DNA from: Streptomyces antarcticus
GTDB lineage: Bacteria; Actinomycetota; Actinomycetes; Streptomycetales; Streptomycetaceae
Assembly (NCBI RefSeq): GCF_026627255.1
Contig: NZ_JAPNLM010000024.1
Location: forward strand, 62,001-126,000
Direction of reading: 5' to 3'
Length of the DNA: 64,000 nucleotides
Shown here: piece after piece, positions 16,603-24,383 of the stretch
How the letters are laid out: each line of letters starts with the position of its first letter
Position numbering within the stretch: the first letter of the stretch is position 1
Position numbers and translations under genes: made by a program
The notes under the pieces: generated by a model
Told to the model about the DNA's origin: nothing
The model's input: only the letters and a program-made list of their open reading frames with translations
Database searches by the model: none

Positions 16603-16806
16603 CTAGGCCGGGGTGACGTTCTCCGCCTGCGGGCCCTTCGGACCCTGCGTGACGTCGAAGTTCACCGCCTGGTTCTCTTCCAGGGAGCGGAAGCCAGCGG
16701 CATTGATCGCGGAGTAGTGGACGAAGACATCCGGGCCGCCGCCGTCCTGGGCGATGAAGCCGAAGCCCTTTTCAGCGTTGAACCACTTGACGGTTCCGGT
16801 AGCCAT
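16603..16806 (-). CDS. Cold-shock domain protein (CspA family)
   Basis: A 67-residue single cold-shock domain, the usual length. RNP1 is KGFGFIAQD (residues 13-21) and RNP2 is VFVHYSAI (about 28-35), with the MATGTVKWFNAEKG start typical of the family. It binds single-stranded RNA/DNA and acts as an RNA chaperone. GGAGGG ends 3 bases before the ATG. A leader of more than 100 bases with a hairpin precedes it, as is common for csp genes whose mRNA leader controls stability or translation. The gene ends into the double terminator. Confidence 0.95.
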   Translation of the reverse strand: MATGTVKWFNAEKGFGFIAQDGGGPDVFVHYSAINAAGFRSLEENQAVNFDVTQGPKGPQAENVTPA

Positions 16807-16873
16807 GAGCCCTCCTATGGGCCAAAGGGTCGCCCTGCTCCAGAACCTGCTAAGAAGTCTGAAAACTACAAAA

Positions 16874-16899
16874 GCCTGCGGGTCACATTCTCCGCAGGC
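16874..16899 (-). promoter_or_regulatory. Hairpin in the upstream region/leader of the cold-shock gene
   Basis: GCCTGCGG (16874-16881) and CCGCAGGC (16892-16899) are inverse copies 10 bases apart, 68 to 93 bases before the csp ATG on the minus strand. It could be a structured mRNA leader element or an operator. Confidence 0.45.
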
Positions 16900-17043
16900 C
16901 TCGTACTGCAAGGGAAACCAAACTGCAACTTGCGACGAGCCTAGCACGCACCCTCGGGCCAGGACCAGAGGGAAAGATCACGTCACCCGGACGTTTGAGA
17001 CCCGCCGGAACGCTGACGTGATGAGGGGGGCTAGTCTCGCGAT

Positions 17044-17901
17044 GTGGACGTCTATCGCAGCCGGCCCCGCGTCGGCCACATTCAGTTCCTGAACTGCCTG
17101 CCCCTCTACTGGGGGCTGGCCAGAACCGGCACGCTGCTGGACCTGGAGCTGACCAAGGACACCCCGGAGAAGCTGAGCGAACGCCTCGTCGCGGGCGAGC
17201 TCGACATCGCCCCCATCACCCTCGTGGAGTTCCTCCGCAACGCCGACCAGCTCGTCGCCTTCCCCGACCTCGCGGTCGGCTGCGACGGCCCCGTGATGTC
17301 CTGCGTGATCGTCTCGCAGGTGCCGCTGGAGCAGCTCGACCGCGCCCGCGTCGCGCTCGGTTCGACCTCCCGGACCTCCGTGCGCCTCGCCCAGCTGCTG
17401 CTCACCGAGCAGTACGGGGTCCGGCCCGACTACTACACCTGCCCCCCCGACCTGGGGCTGATGATGCAGGAGGCCGACGCCGCGGTGCTGATCGGCGATG
17501 CCGCCCTGCGCGCCTCCCTGCACGACGCCCCCCGGCTCGGCCTGGCCGTGCACGACCTGGGGCAGATGTGGAAGGAGTGGACCGGGCTGCCGTTCGTCTT
17601 CGCCGTCTGGGCCGCCCGCAAGGACTACCTCGCCCGCGAGCCCCTCGTCGTGGAGCAGGTCCACGAGGCCTTCCTCGCCTCCCGTGACGTGTCCCTCGAG
17701 GAGGTCGCCAAGGTCGCCGAACAGGCGGCCCGCTGGGAGGCCTTCGACGCCGACCTCCTGGAGCGGTACTTCACCACCCTCGACTTCCGTTTCGGCCCCG
17801 ACCAGTTGGCCGGAGTACGGGAATTCGCGCGGCGCACCGGACCGACGACGGGCTACCCGGCGGATGTCGCCGTGGAGTTGCTGAACACCGTCCGGCGATA
17901 G
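17044..17901 (+). CDS. mqnA: Chorismate dehydratase MqnA, futalosine pathway
   Basis: A 285-residue protein of the MqnA/MqnD periplasmic-binding-like fold. It removes water from chorismate to give 3-enolpyruvylbenzoate, the first step of the futalosine route to menaquinone. The opening VGHIQFLNCLPLYWGL, the GELDIAPITLVEF segment and the central GSTSRTSVRLAQLLL are strongly conserved in MqnA, as is WTGLPFVFAVWAAR. Length is normal. The GTG at 17044 is the first plausible start. It is a single gene here; the pathway partner mqnC lies 2 kb downstream beyond a kinase gene. Confidence 0.93.
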   Translation: MDVYRSRPRVGHIQFLNCLPLYWGLARTGTLLDLELTKDTPEKLSERLVAGELDIAPITLVEFLRNADQLVAFPDLAVGCDGPVMSCVIVSQVPLEQLDRARVALGSTSRTSVRLAQLLLTEQYGVRPDYYTCPPDLGLMMQEADAAVLIGDAALRASLHDAPRLGLAVHDLGQMWKEWTGLPFVFAVWAARKDYLAREPLVVEQVHEAFLASRDVSLEEVAKVAEQAARWEAFDADLLERYFTTLDFRFGPDQLAGVREFARRTGPTTGYPADVAVELLNTVRR

Positions 17902-17970
17902 TCCCCTCATGGTCCCGTCATAGGCGCGGAGCGGGCGAATGCCTTCTTTCCCGGGAATTCCCTCTCTTTT

Positions 17971-17998
17971 CGCATTCCGGTCACCCCGGGGGAATGCG
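17971..17998. promoter_or_regulatory. Inverted CGCATTCC/GGAATGCG repeat between mqnA and the kinase
   Basis: CGCATTCC at 17971-17978 is the inverse of GGAATGCG at 17991-17998, and another GGAATGCGG copy follows at 18005-18013. It could be the mqnA terminator (no T-run) or an operator for the kinase gene. Confidence 0.4.
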
Positions 17999-18136
17999 GA
18001 AAGGGAATGCGGACCGGAGAAGAGCGGCGCCGCGGGAAAGCCCGGACCCGGGCCGCCGGGCCCCGCAACCCCCTAAGGTGCTTCAGGGGCCGGACCGTGC
18101 GAGGCCCGGTCCGGGAACTCGGGGGAGGGGGACGCG

Positions 18137-19948
18137 ATGCAGCCGCTCGAAGCCGGCGAACCGCGGACCATCGGCGCGTACCGGCTGCTCGGCCGGCTCG
18201 GCGCGGGTGGCATGGGCCGGGTCTACCTGGGGCGCAGCGCGGGCGGCCGGACCGTCGCCGTGAAGATCGTGCACCCGCACTTCGCCGCCGACGAGGAGTT
18301 CCGGGCCCGGTTCCGCCGCGAGGTCGAGGCGGCCCGGCGGGTGGGCGGCGAGTGGACCGCGCCCGTCCTGGACGCGGACCCCGACGCGGCCGTGCCGTGG
18401 GTGGCCACCGGATACGTGGCCGGACCCTCCCTGGACCGGGCGCTCGCCTCGTACGGTCCGCTGCCCGAGACCTCGGTACGGGCCATCGGCGCCGGGCTCG
18501 CCCGCGCCCTGGTCGCCGTACACGGGCTGGGCCTCGTCCACCGGGACGTGAAGCCCTCCAACGTGATGCTGACCCTCGACGGGCCCCGGCTCATCGACTT
18601 CGGGATCGCCCGCGCCACCGACGGGACGGCCTCCCTCACCTCCACCGGGGTCTCCATCGGCTCGCCCGGCTACATGTCGCCCGAGCAGATCCTCGGCAAG
18701 GGGATCACCGGCGCGGCCGACGTCTTCTCCCTCGGCGCGGTGCTGGCCTTCGCGGCGACCGGGCGGCCGCCGTTCACCGGGGACAACTCCGCCACCCTCC
18801 TCTACAAAGTCGTCCACGAACCGCCCGAGCTGGGCGACGTCCCCGCCGGGCAGCTCCGCGAGCTGATCGGTGCCTGCCTGGCCAAGACGGGCGCCGACCG
18901 GCCCGCCCCCGAGGATGTCGCGGCGGCCCTCGGCGACGCCCCGGGCACCCCGGGCTGGCTCCCGGGGCCCCTCGTCGAAGCGGCCAGCCGGGCCGCGGTG
19001 GCCCTGCTCGACCTGGACGCGGCGGCTCCCGAGCACCCCTCGGGACCGGTGCCCTTCACCACCCCCTCCTACGGCGGCGCGGCCGCCCCCGGCGCCGGCT
19101 TCGGGGCGCCGGACCCCTCGTACGGGGACCCCTACGGCCCGGCCGGGACCGGCTCCGGGCCGCGTCCCGCGACAGCGGGCCCGTACGGGAGGCCGGACCC
19201 GGGACGCACCGGCCCCGACGGCCCCGACGGCCCCGACGGCCCCGACGGCCCCACCGGGCCCGCCGCGGCCGCGGAGGCGGGCGTGCCCGGCCCCCGGAGC
19301 GCCCCCGAGGGGCGGCAGCTCAGCGTGACCGCCGCCGGACGGCGGTTCAGCTGCACCGTGGTGCTCGCCGCGGCCGCCGTCCTGGCGGCGGTCTCCGGCG
19401 GCCTGTACGGGCTCGGCCTGCTGCCCGGCGGGGGCGACGGGGGCCGCGACGTGGCCGGCGACACCCGCCCCTCCGCCTCCCTGACACCCGCCCCGGCCGG
19501 CAGCGCGCCGCCGGGCACCCCGCGCCCGAGCGACAGCCCGGGCGCGAGCACCGGCCCGACCACCAGTTCCCAGCCGCCCGCGGGGAGCCGCGACGAGGTC
19601 CCGAAGGAGCTCGTCGGCACCTGGAAGGGCCCGGTCACCACCAACAGGGGGGTCCCCGCCGAGTTCGAGATCACCATCAGGGCGGGCCGGGTCGGTGCGG
19701 TCGTCGGCCGGGACAAGTCCGTCGTCCCGGTCCTCGGCACCGACTGCGGCGGGGACTGGAAGCTGGCCTCCGCCACCGACCGCTCCCTCGTCCTGGACAC
19801 CTCCGGCGGCCCCAACCCGGCCCCCGGCATCTGCTCCGGCGGCTCCGCCGACGAACGCTTCACCCTCAACCCGGGCGGAACGCTGCACTACAGGTCGGGG
19901 GACAGGGCGGCCGGAAACCCCGAGGGAGACCTCACCCGAAGCCCCTGA
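18137..19948 (+). CDS. Membrane serine/threonine protein kinase (Hanks type)
   Basis: A 603-residue kinase. The catalytic domain (about residues 15-275) has the glycine loop LGAGGMGRVYLG, VAVKIV (ATP lysine), VHRDVKPSNV (catalytic Asp about residue 137), DFGIAR and GSPGYMSPEQ. A Pro/Gly-rich linker (about 290-395) includes a GPDG repeat. One transmembrane helix lies at about 402-428 (VVLAAAAVLAAVSGGLYGLG). The outer region (about 430-603) is a Ser/Pro/Thr stalk followed by a small beta-rich domain with two Cys, not PASTA repeats. It probably senses an external cue and phosphorylates cytoplasmic proteins; targets are unknown. A strong GGGGGAGGGGG precedes the ATG. It separates mqnA from mqnC. 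Confidence 0.92.
   Translation: MQPLEAGEPRTIGAYRLLGRLGAGGMGRVYLGRSAGGRTVAVKIVHPHFAADEEFRARFRREVEAARRVGGEWTAPVLDADPDAAVPWVATGYVAGPSLDRALASYGPLPETSVRAIGAGLARALVAVHGLGLVHRDVKPSNVMLTLDGPRLIDFGIARATDGTASLTSTGVSIGSPGYMSPEQILGKGITGAADVFSLGAVLAFAATGRPPFTGDNSATLLYKVVHEPPELGDVPAGQLRELIGACLAKTGADRPAPEDVAAALGDAPGTPGWLPGPLVEAASRAAVALLDLDAAAPEHPSGPVPFTTPSYGGAAAPGAGFGAPDPSYGDPYGPAGTGSGPRPATAGPYGRPDPGRTGPDGPDGPDGPDGPTGPAAAAEAGVPGPRSAPEGRQLSVTAAGRRFSCTVVLAAAAVLAAVSGGLYGLGLLPGGGDGGRDVAGDTRPSASLTPAPAGSAPPGTPRPSDSPGASTGPTTSSQPPAGSRDEVPKELVGTWKGPVTTNRGVPAEFEITIRAGRVGAVVGRDKSVVPVLGTDCGGDWKLASATDRSLVLDTSGGPNPAPGICSGGSADERFTLNPGGTLHYRSGDRAAGNPEGDLTRSP
19211..19250. repeat. GGCCCCGAC 9-bp tandem repeat (4 copies)
   Basis: Four perfect 9-bp units encode a GPDGPDGPDGPDGP stretch in the kinase juxtamembrane linker. 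The tract is likely length-variable and collagen-like in composition. Confidence 0.85.
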
Positions 19949-20020
19949 CGGGCCCGCGTCGGCGCTGGCGTACGCTGGATCGGTCCGGACCTTGACACAC
20001 CGCCGAAAGGTGACGCACCG

Positions 20021-21220
20021 GTGACCGACCAGGCCGCTCTCCAGTCTGTCCTCGACCGCGCCGCCGCAGGGGGCCGGATCACCAAGGAAGAGGCGCTCGA
20101 CCTCTACCGGCACGCGCCGCTGCACGCGCTCGGCCAGGCCGCCGACGCGGTGCGCCGCCGCCGCTACGCCGGCACCGAGCACATCGCGACGTACATCATC
20201 GAGCGGAACATCAACTACACGAACGTGTGCGTCACCGCGTGCAAGTTCTGTGCCTTCTACGCGGCCCCCAAGGACGAGAAGAAGGGCTGGTCGCGCGACC
20301 TCGAGGACATCCTGCGCCGCTGCGCGGAGACCGTCGAACTCGGCGGCACCCAGATCATGTTCCAGGGCGGGCACCACCCGGACTACGGCGTCGAATACTA
20401 CGAAGAGCACTTCGCCGCCATCAAGAAGGCCTTCCCGCAGCTGGTCATCCACTCCCTCGGCGCGTCCGAGGTCGAGCACATGGCCCGCATCTCCGGCGTC
20501 ACCGCCGAGGAGGCCATCGCCCGCATCCACGCGGCCGGCCTCGACTCCTTCGCGGGTGCCGGCGCCGAGCTGCTGCCGGAGCGGCCGCGCACGGCCATCG
20601 CCCCCCTCAAGGAGTCCGGCGAGCGCTGGCTGGAGATCATGGAGATCGCCCACCGGCTGGGCGTGGAGTCCACCTCCACCATGCTGATGGGCACCGGCGA
20701 GACCAACGCCGAGCGCATCGAGCACATCGCGATGATCCGGGACACCCAGGACCGTACGGGCGGCTTCCGCGCCTTCATCCCGTACACCTACCAGCCCGAG
20801 AACAACAAGCTCAAGGGCCGCACCCAGGCGACGATCTTCGAGTACCTCCGCATGATCGCGATCGCGCGCCTCTTCCTCGACAACATCGCCCACATCCAGG
20901 GCTCCTGGCTGACCGTGGGCAAGGAGGCGGGCCAGCTCTCGCTGCACTACGGCGCCGACGACCTCGGGTCGATCATGCTGGAGGAGAACGTCGTCTCCTC
21001 GGCCGGTGCCAAGCACCGCTCGAACCGCCAGGAGATCATCGACCTGATCCGCAAGGCGGGCCGCACCCCGGCGCAGCGCGCGACCACGTACGAGCACCTG
21101 CTGGTGCACGGCGACCCGGCGAACGACCCGGCCGACGACCGCGTGGTCTCGCACATCTCCTCCACCGCGATCGAGGGCGGCACGGCGCACCCCGAGTTGA
21201 AGCTCATCTCGACCAACTGA
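20021..21220 (+). CDS. mqnC: Cyclic dehypoxanthinyl futalosine synthase MqnC (radical SAM)
   Basis: A 399-residue radical SAM enzyme. The cluster motif CVTACKFC (C-x3-C-x2-C, about residues 70-77) binds the [4Fe-4S] centre that cleaves S-adenosylmethionine. It cyclises dehypoxanthinyl futalosine in menaquinone synthesis. Conserved stretches include IIERNINYTNVC, GGTQIMFQGGHHPDYG, AGAGAELLPERPR and FRAFIPYTYQPENN. Length is typical; the GTG follows AAAGG by 10 bases. An 8-base gap separates it from the next gene, so the two are co-transcribed. The CxxxCxxC plus QGGHHP pattern and GRITKEEALDLY start fit MqnC better than MqnE. Confidence 0.94.
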   Translation: MTDQAALQSVLDRAAAGGRITKEEALDLYRHAPLHALGQAADAVRRRRYAGTEHIATYIIERNINYTNVCVTACKFCAFYAAPKDEKKGWSRDLEDILRRCAETVELGGTQIMFQGGHHPDYGVEYYEEHFAAIKKAFPQLVIHSLGASEVEHMARISGVTAEEAIARIHAAGLDSFAGAGAELLPERPRTAIAPLKESGERWLEIMEIAHRLGVESTSTMLMGTGETNAERIEHIAMIRDTQDRTGGFRAFIPYTYQPENNKLKGRTQATIFEYLRMIAIARLFLDNIAHIQGSWLTVGKEAGQLSLHYGADDLGSIMLEENVVSSAGAKHRSNRQEIIDLIRKAGRTPAQRATTYEHLLVHGDPANDPADDRVVSHISSTAIEGGTAHPELKLISTN

Positions 21221-21227
21221 CCCCGCC

Positions 21228-21881
21228 GTGCTGACGCTTCACACCGCCGAACACCTCGTCACCGGGCCGGGCTCCGCCCCGGTGCCCGGTGGCGCGGTCC
21301 TCGTCGAAGGGGACCGGATCGCCCGCGTGGGGCCGTACGCGGACCTCGCCGCGGCGTACCCGCACGCCCGCTGCCGGCGCTGGCCCGGGGTGCTCACCCC
21401 GGGGCTGCTGGTGCGGGGCGCGGACGAGCTGCTGGAGCGCACCTACTACCCGGACGACCCGTACGAGGTCGCCGAACTCGGCACGGAACCGGTCAACGGT
21501 GACGCCGCGCTGGCCGGGCTGAAGATGACCGAGGCGCGGTGGGGCCACAGCGCCCGGCGCGGTACGCAGAAGCTTCTCGCGCGCGGGGTGACGGCGCTCA
21601 CCGGCCGGTTCACGATCGGGGCGGTGCGCACGGCCGTGGTCCGCTCGGGGCTGACGATCCTGCCCCCGGCGGCGGCCGCGCCGGGCACACCTCCCCCGTC
21701 CCTGGACCCGTTCGCCGGGCGGGGCTCCGTCGAGGAGGCGTTCCACGGGGTGCTGGAGCCGGGCGTCCCGGCCCGGTTCGCGGTCTTCGCGGCCGCGGAC
21801 CCGGCGGAGCTGCTGGAGCGGGGCGCGACCAGCTGCGTGGCCACGGTCATCGGGGGACGGCTGCTGCACCGCCGCCGCTGA
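21228..21881 (+). CDS. Imidazolonepropionase-like (amidohydrolase composite) domain protein, metal site absent
   Basis: A 217-residue protein starting 8 bases after mqnC. The front (AEHLVTGPGSAPVPGGAVLVEGDRI in outline, then RWPGVLTPGLLVRG) and the end (EPGVPARFAVF, then GATSCVATVIGGRLLHRRR) match the composite beta domain that brackets amidohydrolase barrels such as HutI. Where catalytic members have PGLIDxHxH, this one has TPGLLVRGADEL, so the metal-binding HxH is missing. The barrel is replaced by about 100 residues (ERTYYPDDPYEVAELG, EARWGHSARRGTQKLL). It is unlikely to be an active deaminase. Coupling to mqnC suggests an accessory role in menaquinone synthesis, not demonstrated. Confidence 0.75.
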   Translation: MLTLHTAEHLVTGPGSAPVPGGAVLVEGDRIARVGPYADLAAAYPHARCRRWPGVLTPGLLVRGADELLERTYYPDDPYEVAELGTEPVNGDAALAGLKMTEARWGHSARRGTQKLLARGVTALTGRFTIGAVRTAVVRSGLTILPPAAAAPGTPPPSLDPFAGRGSVEEAFHGVLEPGVPARFAVFAAADPAELLERGATSCVATVIGGRLLHRRR

Positions 21882-22272
21882 GCGGGCCGCCTGGCGCGAG
21901 GGGCGGGGCGAGGGCTGCGGTGAGGTTCTGGGCGACGACCGGGAGGTCCGCGTCCGGGAGGTCCGCGTCCGGGAGGTCCGCGTCCGGCAGGTCCGCGTCC
22001 GGGAGATCCGTGCGCAGGTCCTCGCGGGCCAGGGCCGCCAGCAGGCAGGCCTGGAGCCGGCTGATCCCGCCCAGCTTGGCCCGTATGTTCACCACGTGGA
22101 ACTTGACCGTGCTGACGGACAGCCGCAGCTCGACCGCGAGTTCGGCGTTGGAGGCGCCGGTGGCCAGGCACAGGAACACGGCCGACTCCTGCTCGGTCAG
22201 CTGGGCCCGGGGCCGGGCCTGCTCCCCCTGCGGGGGGAACCACGCGGGGACGCTGAAGCTGACGACGCGCAC
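21847..22272 (-). CDS. LuxR-type HTH protein with DADLP repeat tail
   Basis: A 141-residue protein with a GerE-type helix-turn-helix at about residues 24-85 (LTEQESAVFLCLATGASNAE, LSVSTVKFHVVNIRAKLGG) and no receiver or sensor domain. After the HTH come four DADLP pentapeptides in tandem, then an Ala/Pro-rich end. The GTG at 22272 is chosen because GAGGAG lies 8 bases upstream; a GTG at 22281 is also in frame. The 3' end overlaps the convergent imidazolonepropionase-like gene by 35 bases. It lies downstream of the DUF3152 gene on the same strand with a 52-base gap and may be co-transcribed with it. Confidence 0.75.
   Translation of the reverse strand: MRVVSFSVPAWFPPQGEQARPRAQLTEQESAVFLCLATGASNAELAVELRLSVSTVKFHVVNIRAKLGGISRLQACLLAALAREDLRTDLPDADLPDADLPDADLPDADLPVVAQNLTAALAPPLAPGGPLSGGGAAAVPR
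21941..22010. repeat. 15-bp tandem repeat within the LuxR gene
   Basis: Units GGGAGGTCCGCGTCC at 21941, 21956 and 21971 are identical. The copy at 21986 differs by one base, and a decayed copy starts at 22001. The length is a multiple of three, so expansion keeps the frame. Confidence 0.92.
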
Positions 22273-22324
22273 GGTTTCCACTCCTCGGCCCCCGGCCGGC
22301 CCATCCGATGGCCGGCCCTCCCGG

Positions 22325-23254
22325 TTATGGGACGCTCGGGCCCGACAGATAAGTTCCGTCCGCACTGTACGGCCAGGCATTGGCCGTACAGCCCAGGAGC
22401 CCCTTGATCTGCTGCATCATCGCCGGAGCGGGCTGGCCGGGGCCCGGGCAGGTCTCGTGGTCGCGGCCGATCTCGTGCCCGACCTCGTGGTTCACGATGA
22501 GCGCGCGGTACTCCTCGACCGGGCCGTTGAACTGCGGTGATCCCTCCTGCCAGCGCTTGAGGTTCACCACGACGGTGTGCCCGGCCCGGCAGTTGGTCTC
22601 GCCGATCAGCTCGGGGGTGACCACCTCGCACAGCCGGTCGGTGGTGGCGGGCGTGGCGATCTTGACGGTGAAGTCGACCGGCTGGCCCGCCCCGACCAGC
22701 TGGAAGGCGTACGCCGGGTCTCTGGTCCAGCCGCGGGGGTCGCCGAGGATCGTCTCGACGGAGCGGGCGGCCGTGTCCGGGTCGATGCCGCTGTTCTCCT
22801 CGACCTCGATCCGCCAGCGCAGCGGGGTCCCCTTGCCCTGCGGCTGCCCGGCGGCGGCGGAGGGCTTGAAGATGCCCGGACCGGAGGCCGGGACGACCGG
22901 GGTCGCCGGGGCGCCGCTCGAGGGCGCGACGGACGGCTTGGGCACCACCGGGGCCTTCGCCGACGGGGCGGCGGAGGAGCGTTCGGGCACGGGGGCCGCC
23001 TTGCCGCCCTGCGGAGCGGCCGCACCGGACCCGTCCGCGGGGCTCTCGCCGGCCTCCGGCGTACGGGCGGCGGCCGCCGGCTTGTCGGAGACCTCGGCGG
23101 AGTCCTCCCCGGGCACCAGCGCGTAGCCGGTCGCGCAGACCGCGAGGAGCGCCGCGGAGCCGAGGATCGTACGCCGTAGCCGCGTCCGCCGCCGCGCCCG
23201 GCGCCGGGCGCGCGGGCTGAGGGAGGAGCGACCGGTGGAATGGCCTGCCGGCAT
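22325..23254 (-). CDS. DUF3152 protein, membrane-anchored, HExxH metalloprotease-like
   Basis: A 309-residue protein. An Arg-rich cytoplasmic start is followed by one membrane helix at about residues 29-46 (ILGSAALLAVCATGYAL), an Ala/Pro/Lys-rich stalk (about 50-135) and a C-terminal DUF3152 domain. That domain contains NHEVGHEIGRDHETC (about 252-266), an HExxHxxGxxH-type metzincin-like zinc motif, plus three or four Cys that could form disulfides. The family is annotated as function unknown; the motif argues for an extracytoplasmic metalloprotease. The ATG at 23254 gives the anchor intact. It is divergent from the menaquinone methyltransferase across a C-rich repeat region. Confidence 0.85.
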   Translation of the reverse strand: MPAGHSTGRSSLSPRARRRARRRTRLRRTILGSAALLAVCATGYALVPGEDSAEVSDKPAAAARTPEAGESPADGSGAAAPQGGKAAPVPERSSAAPSAKAPVVPKPSVAPSSGAPATPVVPASGPGIFKPSAAAGQPQGKGTPLRWRIEVEENSGIDPDTAARSVETILGDPRGWTRDPAYAFQLVGAGQPVDFTVKIATPATTDRLCEVVTPELIGETNCRAGHTVVVNLKRWQEGSPQFNGPVEEYRALIVNHEVGHEIGRDHETCPGPGQPAPAMMQQIKGLLGCTANAWPYSADGTYLSGPSVP

Positions 23255-23372
23255 CGTGAAGCCCTTTGCTCGGCGGCCGCTGCCGGACCGGCCGCCACGG
23301 GGGCCACGCTCCGGAGGTGACCCTCACCCGGGCCGCACCCGGCCAGTCAACGCGGCCGCGGGGCATCGGCGT

Positions 23373-23392
23373 AACTGGCCTTCGGGCCAGTT
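23373..23392. terminator. Short TTCG-loop hairpin in the DUF3152/methyltransferase gap
   Basis: AACTGGCC (23373-23380) pairs with GGCCAGTT (23385-23392) around TTCG. It lies between divergent genes, so it may be a leader hairpin or operator rather than a true terminator. Confidence 0.35.
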
Positions 23393-23473
23393 GTGCGGTT
23401 GGGACCCGGACCGGGTGGGTATACCGGGTGGCCGCCGCCGAGACCGAACACCGGGGTGCCGCTCCGGCCCCCC

Positions 23474-23600
23474 GGGCGCCCCGCCACCCCGGGCGCCCCG
23501 CCACCCCGGGCGCCCCGGCCACCCCCGGGGCGACCCGCCACCCCCAGGCGCCCCGGCCGCCCCGCGCGCCCCGGCCGCCCCGTGCCAGGGCCAGGGCCGA
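23474..23600. repeat. C-rich degenerate tandem repeats upstream of the methyltransferase
   Basis: GGGCGCCCCGCCACCCC occurs at 23474-23490 and 23491-23507 as exact 17-bp copies, then decays into CGCCCCGGCC(G/A)CCCC variants up to about 23600. The plus strand is almost pure C and G with few A or T. The 429-bp gap 23255-23683 has no gene I can support. Confidence 0.75.
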
Positions 23601-23683
23601 GCCGCCGCGCCCGGGGGAGCCGCGGCCTGAGAGGATGGGCCCGTACCCGCCGATCCGCATCGCACACCGAGGGGCGAACACCA

Positions 23684-24376
23684 GTGACTAGGGCTTCCCT
23701 GGACAAGCAGCCGCACGAAGTCGCCTCCATGTTCGACGGGGTCGCGGCGAACTACGACCTCACCAACGACGTCCTCTCGCTCGGCCAGGCCCGGCTGTGG
23801 CGCAAGGAGGTCGCCAAGGCGGTCGCCGCGCGCCCCGGGCAGAAGGTTCTCGACCTCGCCGCGGGCACCGCGACCTCCTCGCTGCCCTTCGCCGCGACCG
23901 GCGCGTACGTCGTCCCCTGCGACTTCTCCCTCGGCATGCTCCGCGAGGGCAAGAAGCGCAACCCCTGGCTGCCGCTGACCGCGGGCGACGCGACGAAGCT
24001 GCCGTTCAAGGACGACACCTTCGACACCGTCACGATCTCCTTCGGCCTGCGCAACGTCCAGGACACCGACGCCGCCCTGCGCGAGCTGTACCGGGTGACC
24101 AAGCCCGGCGGCAAGGTCGTCATCTGCGAGTTCTCCCAGCCCACCTGGGCGCCCTTCCGCACGGTGTACACCGAGTACCTGATGCGGGCCCTCCCGCCCG
24201 TGGCCCGCGCCGTGTCCTCCAACCCCGACGCGTACGTGTACCTCGCCGAGTCCATCCGGGAATGGCCCGACCAGCCCGCGCTGGCCGCCCTGCTGCAGAA
24301 GGCCGGCTGGTCGAAGGCGGCCTGGCGCAACCTGAGCGGCGGGATCGTCGCGCTGCACCGCGGCACCAAGGACTGA
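23684..24376 (+). CDS. Demethylmenaquinone methyltransferase (UbiE/MenG family)
   Basis: A 230-residue class I methyltransferase. The opening FDGVAANYDLTNDVLSLGQ and KEVAKAV, the SAM-binding VLDLAAGTATSS (motif I, about residues 66-77), LPFKDDTFDTVTISFGLRNV and ELYRVTKPGGKVVICEFSQP are diagnostic of UbiE/MenG enzymes. These methylate the naphthoquinone ring in the last step of menaquinone synthesis. The GTG at 23684 follows GAGGGG by 9 bases; an extended upstream frame is only C-rich repeat and is rejected. Glutaminase follows after 7 bases. Together with mqnA, mqnC and the reductase it makes this region a menaquinone locus. Confidence 0.93.
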   Translation: MTRASLDKQPHEVASMFDGVAANYDLTNDVLSLGQARLWRKEVAKAVAARPGQKVLDLAAGTATSSLPFAATGAYVVPCDFSLGMLREGKKRNPWLPLTAGDATKLPFKDDTFDTVTISFGLRNVQDTDAALRELYRVTKPGGKVVICEFSQPTWAPFRTVYTEYLMRALPPVARAVSSNPDAYVYLAESIREWPDQPALAALLQKAGWSKAAWRNLSGGIVALHRGTKD

Positions 24377-24383
24377 CACTGCC

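Noticed and set aside
22197..23681. 494-codon minus-strand frame across the DUF3152 gene
   Set aside because: Arg/Gly-rich frame-shifted reading of the same DNA; the DUF3152 frame has a membrane anchor and conserved motif.
23266..23691. Pro/Arg-rich plus-strand frame in the C-rich gap
   Set aside because: Composition is that of repetitive C-rich DNA read in frame, with no start site or domain; treated as intergenic repeats.
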